This document shows, piece by piece, positions 55,425 to 64,000 of a DNA stretch of 64,000 nucleotides. Origin of the DNA: Cylindrotheca closterium (lineage: Eukaryota; Bacillariophyta; Bacillariophyceae; Bacillariales; Bacillariaceae); the NCBI GenBank assembly GCA_933822405.4, contig CAKOGP040002047.1, positions 166,530 through 230,529 of the forward strand, read 5' to 3'. The translations under genes were made by a program, and so were the position numbers. The first letter of the stretch is position 1. Each line of letters begins with the position of its first letter. A model generated the notes under the pieces. It had not been told where the DNA came from. It saw only the letters and a program-made list of their open reading frames with translations, and made no database searches.

Positions 55425-56476
55425 TTATTTCTTCTTGGTTGCCGTCTTCTTCTTTGTGGCAGTCTTCTTTTTGGCTGGTGCCTTCTTCTTGGTGACAGTG
55501 GCCTTCTTGGCTGTGGCCTTCTTTGCAGGAGCAGCCTTCTTAGCTGGTGCCTTCTTAGTGGCAGTCGACTTCTTCTGTAGTTTTTATTGGGAATGAATGA
55601 AAAACAGAAAGAGGGCATCGGTTAGATATTGTCGATAGCTTCCAAGTTGAATCGAGCTCCAATATTGAGTAGTTCCAATCGACTTACCTTGGTAGTAGTA
55701 GCAGCCTTTTTGGTGGTTGTAGCCTAAAATGAAATTGAGATTGTAGAAGCGTCAGACCTTCTCTCCGCAGCAAATTCGAATTGGCATGTCAAAGGTAAAC
55801 CAAAACCTACCTTCTTCTTGGTGGCAGTGGTCTTTTTCTTGGCAGGGGCAGCCTTTTTCTTGGCAGGAGCAGTCTTCTTCGCGGCGGAAGCAGTCTTCTT
55901 CTTGGCCTCGGGCGAAAGTTTGTAGGATGCTTTGACTTGCACGAGAACCCCCGTTTCGACGCCCCTCTTCAATGCTGCCTTCAAAATATGCTTCTTGACG
56001 GATGTCTGCGAAAGTGAAGGTATCAATCGTTAGCTAATCTTATCAGAAACCGAGTGATACAAGTTTGAAATCAATCCGAGATCTGGAAGGGGGCAATTGT
56101 CCATGGTTTTGTAGTCTCCTACAGAAAACAGGTAGAATCGTCGTGGAAAATGTAACCATGAGGATCTCCAGCTATATACCTCGTATGAAGTATTGGTTTG
56201 CACCAGTGTGTAGCGGAGACTGTTTTATCCCGTTGGTACAACTTTCAGGTCCGTGGAAGATGTCTGACAAAAAATATCATCGTCGAAGTGTGGCCCAGTC
56301 ATTTCGTGTCGCATGCGTTGACAGGTCGACGAAGGACAAGAGAATCAACTTAAAATTTGAATGGAAGCACTTACTTTCTTTTCGCTTTCAATCCATTTGT
56401 TGATAGCAATGACAGAGGATCCAGTGCGGTCCTTGAGTGCTAAGATGGCTTCGGAGATGAGAGCAATGGTGGCCAT
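55425..56476 (-). CDS. Linker histone H1, four exons
   Basis: Exons 56375-56476, 55811-56005, 55688-55723 and 55425-55574 join in phase 0 to 160 residues. Exons 1-2 encode the H15 winged helix (ISEAILALKDRTGSSVIAINKWIE / SVKKHILKAALKRGVETGVLVQVKASYKLS). The rest is a Lys/Ala/Pro/Thr tail built from KKAPAKK and TKKKT repeats. The protein compacts nucleosome arrays in the nucleus. Several introns, including one flanking a 12-codon exon of simple ATTTKK repeats, are unusual for a histone gene and suggest polyadenylated, replication-independent expression (inference). Confidence 0.9.
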
Positions 56477-57187
56477 GGTGAGAATGGATGGAAGAGAACT
56501 TTTTCACGAAAAAAACACAAAAAGGTATTTTTGAGATGTTGTTCAATTTTCCGACTTGGACGTCGCCTTGTCGGACACACGGCAAAGCGGCGCGGCGTAG
56601 AACCTCTTACATCTCTACATGCTTTGAATGTACTGCAGATTTAGTACCAGTCGAGTTCTCAAATATTCGACTCTCTGGAACCTACATTTACATACAGTTT
56701 GCTGGAACGAATGAATGCCAAGTACACGTACTTCTTTAGATTTCGGTGGCACGGCCCAAGATTATTTATCGAGCGGGCGTTGGGAGAGCCGAAGCACGAA
56801 ATCAAGCATAATCAAATAAAGCGGTCTTTTGGAGTTTTGTGTTTCAAAAAAGATTTGGCTGGTGGCGTTATCGATCCATAATCGAGAGACCCTCCCCTGG
56901 TCTCTACTACTGTACAGCTGCAACAAAGTATTGATCAGCTCGAATAGTTTTGTTGAGATACTTTAACTCCAATCTGTCTTTGGGCTGTCGGCTGCTTGAT
57001 TGATTCATTCACTCACTCTTTGGGGAATTTGAACTAAGCAGTCAGTCACAGCACTGGAACAGCAGAACCAATCCAATTTGCATCACGGAGGATATATATA
57101 TATATATAAGCGTAAGGGCACTGCAGTTGCTCAGGGAATATTCACAGCTAGGAACAACCGCAAGGACGTCCTAATCCAATATCCAAT
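56477..57187. promoter_or_regulatory. Divergent promoter region with (TA)n
   Basis: About 710 bp between histone H1 and SEC10. Upstream of SEC10 lie a CCAATCCAATTTGCAT stretch and a (TA)8 run at 57092-57108, about 80 bp before the ATG, which could serve as a TATA element. No gene seen. Confidence 0.45.
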
Positions 57188-60100
57188 ATGGTAAAGGAAG
57201 GGACCAAAAAAAAGAAGGTACCCCGCGATGATCGCTCGGTTTCTTCCCGTGGCACAAAAGGGACGCGAGGCAAATCACCCAAACGGAAGAAAAAGGGAGA
57301 AGAGGCCAAACGTGCAAAGTCTCCCAAAAATCCAGAAAAACCAGCGTCTCGAAAGGAAGGAAAGGGTGGCCGTGGAGACCTCGCCGCCAGTTCCAAGAAT
57401 CCAGAAAATATTCTCGAGTATATTCCACAGGAATACTTGGACAATGTCGAAACTGCAGAACCCGTCTTGCATTTCTTGCCCAAAATGGTGGCCAGCGCGG
57501 ATGAAACTGGTGCTTCAGGGTCCAATCCAGGAAGCGGCGTTCAATCCAATACCAAGTTTCCTAACTTGAGAGTCTTGCTCTCTGCAGCTGAAGATGACAT
57601 TCGATTGCATCGTGCTCGTGTGCAAGCGGCCAAGGCCAACAATATCAATTTCCTAAGGAGCTACAAGATTGAAAATGACGAATTGTGGTTGCTCCGACAG
57701 CAGCGACTGAATGAGAGAACATTGATGCTCAGCAAACTCAATACGGAACGCTCTGTGATTTTGAAGGAATTACAAGAGTCCAATGTCAAGGGATTGACCT
57801 CGCAGGAAATGACACAAGTCCAATTAGCACGGTGGCAACGGGCGCTCGAACTATATGTGTATGCGCCTCCAAAGTTGGGACAAGCGGAGACTGACGAGGA
57901 AGCCCAACGAGACTTGGAATTTTTGGGGTTGTTGGAGAAGCTCTTGGAGCATATCACTGAGGTATGTACAGAATATAGAGAGTGATTATTCTATGCCTTG
58001 ATAAATACAAAATTTCTGGTCCACTCACCAAATGTTTTGTTTCAATTGGATTCGCAACACAGGAAGAAGACATGTCCGATATCTTTTCGCAAGCAGCAGA
58101 CATGTGCAGCACTCTTGTCGACGTTACGAAACAGATTGTGAAGGACGCAAGTGAACAAGTCGCAGAGGCTGAGGACGTTTATCAAATTCGATTGGAAGCG
58201 CATGAACTGTTTGGACGGAACGCTCTTACTCGGACGGAAGAAATTCAGAATCAGTTCCGTATCAATGGGCGTGCGGCTCTACAGATTGGAAACCAACTAG
58301 AGTTTGCCGAATCCAAACGCAAGCGATGTGAATCTGCGTCTGTTCTCATTCGGCGATGGTGGCTCATGGAAAACACTGCCGAGCAAGAAGCACTTTCTGG
58401 CGAGGAATTGAACGTCGAAGAGGAAGTCCGTGGAGTGGTACCCTTGGCATCCTGTCGGATGGATCCTCTCTTTACCCGTCGCGAAAACTCATTGGATGCC
58501 GCGAGATCCCTCAAGCAGCTGCGTCAAGTGGTGCGAAGTCGTTCCGGAAATGCCAACATGTCAGTGGAGAGATCAGACGCCTCTGTCAGTCGTCGGTTTG
58601 ATCTCACGGCCAATTTAATCAAGCGTACTTCGGAGGCTTTGGAGCAACGTCTATTGAACGATTTCTCTGAAGCTTACGCCAAAGGAGGAGTCTATGAATT
58701 CACAGCCAAGCCTCGCCCGGGACAAATTGAATGGAAGAAACTAAAAGACCTCGCCAGAGCGCTGAATCTCTTTAACAATGGACGCAACCTCTTGGAGCGG
58801 TATGTCCAACTAGTGGTAGGAACTCGACTTCCAGAGCTGTTTGATTCCGCTAAGGTCAAGTCATCGGGTGAGGAAAAGGAAGAGGAAAATGACGACGAAG
58901 AAGAGTTTGATATGGAGGCGACAAGAAGCGAATTGACCAACTTGTTCCATCGGTTGTCGGAGGTCTGCACGGAAGAGTTCCAACTGATTGCGTATATATT
59001 TGACAATCCGGACGCAGATACTGGCATGGGAGAAGTCATTCCTCTCAAGATTGCAAGGGCCCTATGCACTCGTGTGATTGGAGATCCCAAGAATGGATTG
59101 CAATCGAGAATCAATGATCTTTTGGATAGTATTGATAGAAAGACAGATTTTGATGCAGGTGCCAAGAAACTTGATACATTTGTTGTCATTCACGAGAAGG
59201 CATCTGGACTATTCAGTCTGCTGAGGGATAGCGCAGAGAAATTGGTGTTGCAGACGGAAGATTCTGATAAGAATGCTGACACAACCGCTGTAGATTCTTT
59301 GAAGGCCTTCTTGAACTCGCAGGAGGCAGGCTTGAATAATAGCCATCGTCACGGCTACTTGAATCTGGAACTACGACTGTTGCACCATGAATGCTGCAAC
59401 GCATTAGATCAAGCTGGGTGTATTCTCATGGCGCCAGCACGTATCAGGGTGGACCAGAACCTTTTAGAAAAAGGAATCTTGGAGGAGTATCGGGCACCAT
59501 TGCTTCCGATTTCGAAAAATAGCATCAAGAGAGCTGGATTCAATGAGCTTCTAAGTGGTCCACTAAAGCAGTCTGTTTTGCGACAGCCGTTGATTCATGC
59601 CACGGATTCCTTGGCACGAGCTAGGCTCATGTTTGGAAGTGGAAAGGATGGCGGTGAGACTTCTGCTCGCGTAATCACATCCATATACAGTCAGATGTGC
59701 AACTTCTATGGCCAAGCATTCCTCTACCCGATTGCAGAAGCACTCCAGGAGATGCTTAAGAGCAGCGCGCCTTTTGCAGCACCTCAACTACCATTTAATG
59801 AGGACGAGGCAGCCCATGACATGGGTGTCGATCCAGCGTTTTGGGTTGCGCTAGAGCGCATACATGCAGCAGCAAAAGCCTTCGATCGTGAGATGTGGGC
59901 TGAAACCAAGAAAGGAAGCCTTCGAGTTTGGGAATTGTTGAGCATGAATGGAGAGAACTCCAGTGCCTTGGCTACAGGACGCGATTGTCGTATTGAATTC
60001 TTTTCAGAGCTTGAACATCGTGGTGAAGATGCAGTTCTTCGCGCCCTGGACACGATGAGTGCCCATATTCAATGGATACTTGTTACCGGTGCAGAAGCAA

Positions 60101-60803
60101 TGTTATCGTCTGGAGGTGCCCGGTTGTTCAACCAGTTGTCGGGACAATCTGGAGTAAGATCGATTTGTGCCGTTTTCGAAAGTTGAAGTGGATTCTAACA
60201 ATTTGCGCTTTTGTGTCATTTCAATAGGGCCCATATGCAATGTCATCTGGAACATCACTAGAAGCCCCAAACAGCCCTGCCGTGAAATCACTATGCTACT
60301 GTCTCCGTGTTCAGTTTGTTCAGGTGCAGTCGGCTCTAACTCCACAATCTCTTTCCGCCTTTTGGACTGCACTTTCCATGAGAATTTATGACATTCTTGT
60401 GACTCGTTTGTTGCAACATTGGTATGTTTCGACTGTTGGCGCTGTCATTTTGGCTCGTGATGTGGAAGCTTTGCGGTCTGTTTCCACATTGGCTGGAACG
60501 AAACATGACCACTGGGATATTCTGCGGGAATTGCTGACTCTTTACATGACACCACCAGATGCGCTGAAAATTATGCTCGTTGGATCGGAAGGAGATGCCT
60601 CGTCTGGCAAGGGACTATTTCAGCGTGCTGGAAGAGAACAATCCCTTGTGTTTATGAGTCGCCGCGTTGATTTCCGGTACAAAACTGGACAAGGACTTCG
60701 AAAAAGTATTTGGGCCACGCAACTTTTGGACGAATTGAAGGTTCGAGATCCAAGCGACGGCCACATTAATATGGGTCTATTTGCTGCTGGGCGCAGAGTT
60801 TGA
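57188..60803 (+). CDS. SEC10: Exocyst subunit Sec10 (EXOC5), three exons
   Basis: Exons 57188-57961, 58063-60153 and 60228-60803 join in phase 0 to 1146 residues. Sec10 is part of the exocyst, which tethers secretory vesicles at the plasma membrane. Recognisable family stretches are KLKDLARALNLFNNGRNLLERYVQLV, a SEVCTEEFQLIAYIFDNPD block, KIARALCTRVIG..LQSRINDLLDSID, and near the C-terminus GAVILARDVEALRS..HWDILRELLTLYMTPPDALKIML. The N-terminus carries about 90 residues of basic Lys/Arg-rich sequence and the chain has an acidic insert (EEKEEENDDEEEFDME), so it is longer than the usual 700-850 residues. Vps-type tethering subunits with similar helical folds are the alternative, but the C-terminal block argues for Sec10. 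Confidence 0.75.
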
Positions 60804-61293
60804 ATGAGTAGTGAAGAATAATAGATTGGGACAACCGAAACGGTCAGTTCGGTCGATTTGCTTGTCGATGTCTAATTGTTCGGCTGTGAAAAGCTCTGCA
60901 AGCTTCCTCTTCCTCGTGGTACATTTTCTAGCTTCCTGATGGTAAACGCAGACATGCATTTAATTATTATAACTTTTGATTTGCAGTTCGACCTCTTGGT
61001 TTGACAAAAGTTCATTAAAAGTGTTTATTTTGAGACTGGTAGTTATAAAATATATCATTGCTTGGTACCAGGTACCGGTACCGGTACCGGTAGATCATCA
61101 ATCTATCTGGACAAACTTTTTCCGGACAAGAAGTCCGGAGACGTAGAATCCTACCATACTACGAAAAGCTCCAAGGCCAAAGTGGCAAGTTGGGGGCAAA
61201 TCCGGGGAAATAAAATCGAGAAAAATAGAAGTCGAAAAAACTAGAAAGTAAGAGTAACAAGAATGGCAAAGAAAAGAGCAGGTATATCATTGG
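60804..61293. other. Spacer with GGTACC tandem
   Basis: About 490 bp. No gene seen; positions 61063-61092 are a tandem of GGTACC/GGTACCG units, the densest example of the window's recurring motif. Confidence 0.55.
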
Positions 61294-62318
61294 TCATGTA
61301 TTACTACCACAGTGAAAATACTTTCCATCCGTCGTAGGTTGAATAGTCCGTCTAATTCTGGCATGAACCCTGGCCTGAGCATCCTCACGAGCCCTCAAGT
61401 ACAACGTCTGCATTTGGCTTGCGGCAACATGAATGTCCGATTGGTCCCCTGGTGACTCCTCCGCTTTCCCTACTGTCATGATCTCTATCACTCTCTTGAT
61501 CGCAGGTCTCCAACTGATTGATCTCCCCTGCTCTCGCTACTGCTTGCTTCTCAATGGCCTTTTGATTTCGTGGCCCTCTTGGAACTCACTCTTCTCTGTT
61601 GGTTTCACCGTTCCCATTGCTGTGAACTCCTCATTAGCGCCTCTTCCATCTTCGGTTTAGGGGTGAAATTGCTAGTGTTTGCTATGCTCTAGCTAGCAGA
61701 GTGGTTTGAGCCATTCTACGACCCTTGAATGCCAGAAAGTGATCTGGACCATAACGCACCCCTTTGATAGAACGTTTATGTCGTCTACTAGGTGTGCCAA
61801 TAAGCTTGATTTGATCCCAAAAAGGTTGCTGATTGTTGTTCTTTCTTACTTGGTGGAAAGTCATCGCCAAGCTATTGGATAGTTGCATTCCAATGAAGCC
61901 CAGCACGGGTGTAGAATCGGTTTCTTCCTGAGATCGCAAAGAATGTATGCGCGAAAACGGTGTCGGAAATCCACTACCAATCGCAACCAACACTTCGCAT
62001 ACACTGAACATCTGGCCGAAAATCCAAAGGGTATTCTCGAACAATTGTCCCAGTATCATCTGAAGATATTGTGGCGGGATGTCGCCATCTTGACCGGCAC
62101 GGAATCCCAACTGTCCAATATCACAAGTCTGAACATGACGAACTGGATGCTAAATATTGAGCGAAGTTGGCCCATTTTTTGGTTGCTGCTGCTTGGCATC
62201 TCTTATTTTGTTTTTCCGACGAGGCAACCACGTCGCTCGGCAGGAGACCATGTTTCATTTGCAATTCCCGCCCCAATCCTGAGCGAAACGGTGGCTTATC
62301 GTCCATCGTCGCAGCCAT
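61294..62318 (-). pseudogene. Decayed coding sequence of unknown family
   Basis: Three minus-strand frames in different phases (62318-62121, 62110-61682 and 61491-61294) follow each other and together read like one eroded protein. The first, starting AATMDDKPPFRSGLG, breaks off at SSSSCSDL and the second resumes 10 bp later with GFRAGQDGDIPPQYLQM, so a frameshift sits near 62115. The second has coding character (FHQVRKNNNQQPFWDQI; SIKGVRYGPDHFLAFKG). The third is rich in Gln/Arg/Ala. I do not recognise the family; a mobile-element gene is possible given the neighbouring Copia fragment. Confidence 0.35.
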
Positions 62319-62918
62319 CAGAGATTATTCCTATAATGTTGTAGGTTTAAGTTTTCGTATCTCTCATCGTCAATATGGCCCGTCGCAGTCTTGGGTTGTC
62401 ACACGTGTAGTTTGGAAGGCATCACAATATTTAAAATGTTGTTGGTATTTTTTCGGTCAAAGTACTATACGCTCAATGTGGTGACCGTGCTTTTGAATAT
62501 GAGATCGATCATGCTGTCATGCACGTGGACGATCGCTAGAGTCCGTAACAAGTAGTAAGGACAAATCGGCCTCCAGGGAAGCGAGTCGGTTTGACGATGA
62601 TAACACTCCTTTTCAGAATACCTTTTGATTGTGTATCATCTGTCGTATGTTTATCATAATACTGTAACGATTATATTAATATGGTTTATCAAGACCCATG
62701 AACTACGCTAGCGAAAAATGAATGCTATTACACGAAAAGCACCAAAATGAAACCAAGGTGACCGCCAATAGCGGACAGCTTATGAAATAACACTTGTATT
62801 GACCCTTGAAAGCCATGTGTGATCACAGAGGAGTCGATTTTTAAGGTTCAATACAAGCCTTGAATACAGCACCAGGATTATCCACAACCAGAACAAACCT
62901 AAACAGTCGAGGGAGGAA
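62319..62918. other. Intergenic, no gene recognised
   Basis: About 600 bp with many stops on both strands. No gene seen. Sequence near the right end grades into the minisatellite. Confidence 0.5.
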
Positions 62919-63500
62919 TTAGAGAAACGAATAAAGACATCAATGCTTGCTATTGATTGATGACGAAATTGAAACGTCAATACTGGAAACGAATGAAGAC
63001 AGGAAACGAATGAAGACATCAATGCTTGCTATTTATTGATGACGAAATCGCGACGATTGAAACGACAATACTAAAAACGAATGAAGACAGGAAACGTATG
63101 AAGACATCAATGCTTGCCATTGATTGATGACAAAATTCTGACGATTGAAACGTCAATACTGAAAACGAATGAAGACAGGAAACGTATGAAGACATCAATG
63201 CTTGCCATTGATTGATGACAAAATTCTGACGATTGAAACGTCAATACTGAAAACGAATGAAGCCGTCCATGCTTGCTATTGATTGATGGCAAAATCGCAA
63301 CAAAAATGTCAATACTGGACGTCTTTGAAGACATCAATACTATTGATTGAGAACACAATTCCATTGATTGACGACAAAATTGCGACAACTGAAACGTCAA
63401 TACTGGACGCCTTTGAAGACACTAATAAGAGGAATTAGAGAAATGAATGACTATTGATTGATAACAAAATGGTGACGATTGAAACGTCAACAATGTACGC
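62919..63500. repeat. Minisatellite-like tandem repeats, about 60-90 bp units
   Basis: About seven degenerate copies of a unit built from AAACGAATGAAGACA, CAATGCTTGCTATTGATTGA and GAAACGTCAATACTG blocks. Two adjacent units, 63074-63161 and 63162-63249, match at an 88-bp period with hardly any change. Open frames here on the minus strand are fortuitous. Confidence 0.75.
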
Positions 63501-63689
63501 CTTTGAGAGTTTGCCCTGGGTTACATACGGTGATTGGTACTGCTGAATATTATCACCAATTAATGTTGGAACATTCCCGAGCGAACGAATCTTGAAAAAT
63601 TGATTATGGAACGCTGAACTTGTTTGATTTGAACAACTCAGAGAACGCCTCAATTCTAATTGTTGAGCAAACCAGTGATGGGAAATGGC

Positions 63690-63911
63690 GTCGCCAGATT
63701 GGCCCTGGAAGAGAATGGTCGCAAGAGCGCGGGTAAAAGAAGCCGAGCTATCAATATTCGTTATTTCTTTATCACAGATCAAGTTGAGAAAGGAAATGTT
63801 AAGAGCAAATACTGTCCAACTGACAATATGATTGCAGATTTTATGACTAAGCCATTGCAAGGTGAGAAGTTTCGCAAGTTCAGGGATCTGATTCTTGGTC
63901 CACAGGACTAG
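63690..63911 (+). mobile_element. Ty1/Copia retrotransposon fragment (RNase H C-terminus)
   Basis: The last 74 codons before the TAG match the end of Copia polyproteins: ENGRKSAGKRSRAINIRYFF, DQVEKGNV..KYCPTDNMIADFMTKPL and GEKFRKFRDLI. Upstream of about 63690 the similarity stops, so protease, integrase and reverse transcriptase are missing here and the copy is 5' truncated. A 3' LTR may begin after the stop but runs past the window edge. Confidence 0.8.
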
Positions 63912-64000
63912 GTCAGACAAGTATGTATATGTTCAAATGAAAATACAAAACAAAAATAAACAGTGAATGAGAGCATGTCCCATTGCTGCCAATGGTGATT
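63912..64000. other. Sequence after the Copia stop codon
   Basis: Could be polypurine tract/LTR start; too short to judge. Confidence 0.3.

Noticed and set aside
62919..63500. CRISPR-like array
   Set aside because: Units are contiguous degenerate tandem repeats without unique spacers, in a eukaryotic genome.

Overview
The window is nuclear DNA of a photosynthetic stramenopile, most probably a diatom, and I would guess a raphid pennate one. The evidence is short GT-AG introns (64-299 bp), a linker histone, and eukaryotic machinery such as uS4/RPS9, Sec10, a Sec7 ARF-GEF and RuvB-like 2. Several proteins start with a signal peptide cut just before Phe, the ASAF-like plastid targeting style of diatoms. 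There is also a bilin reductase and a Copia RNase H fragment of the kind common in diatom genomes. The species is not determined.

Layout. 0-7 kb: C-terminus of an actin-related protein (Arp4-like), a plastid bilin reductase, a PX protein, an ARM/HEAT-like protein and an MFS transporter. 7-16 kb: a secreted Ser-rich repeat protein, a 0.5 kb foldback structure, a protein kinase, a secreted acidic protein, a fused FetB/ALS3-type permease plus ABC ATPase with a plastid-like leader, and a three-exon HAD-like protein. 16-33.7 kb: five tandem minus-strand genes (A to E along the plus strand) of one large family I do not recognise. C and D look identical and are chimeras of the B-type N-terminal half and the E-type C-terminal half, as expected from unequal crossing-over. 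34-43 kb: RUVBL2, an adenine deaminase-like enzyme, a BIG-type Sec7 ARF-GEF with an in-frame intron, and a small hypothetical protein.

43-53 kb: two Cys-rich proteins with bipartite plastid/lumen leaders on either side of a five-exon receptor-type nucleotide cyclase fused to a phosphodiesterase and of a protein with an MIT-like N-terminus and a possible Cys-His-Asp protease-like C-terminus; then RPS9. 53-61 kb: a mitochondrial GCK/CX9C protein, a four-exon histone H1 and a three-exon exocyst Sec10. 61-64 kb: gene-poor, with a decayed minus-strand coding relic, a minisatellite and a 5'-truncated Copia end.

Genes are otherwise ordinary single-copy housekeeping or signalling genes, often head-to-head or tail-to-tail. 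Intergenic spacers repeatedly carry GGTACC/GTACCGGTAC clusters. The strongest candidates for undescribed biology are the chimeric tandem family with interchangeable hinges, the plastid-directed permease-ATPase fusion, and the MIT/possible-protease protein. All exon coordinates were deduced by eye from splice consensus and reading frame.
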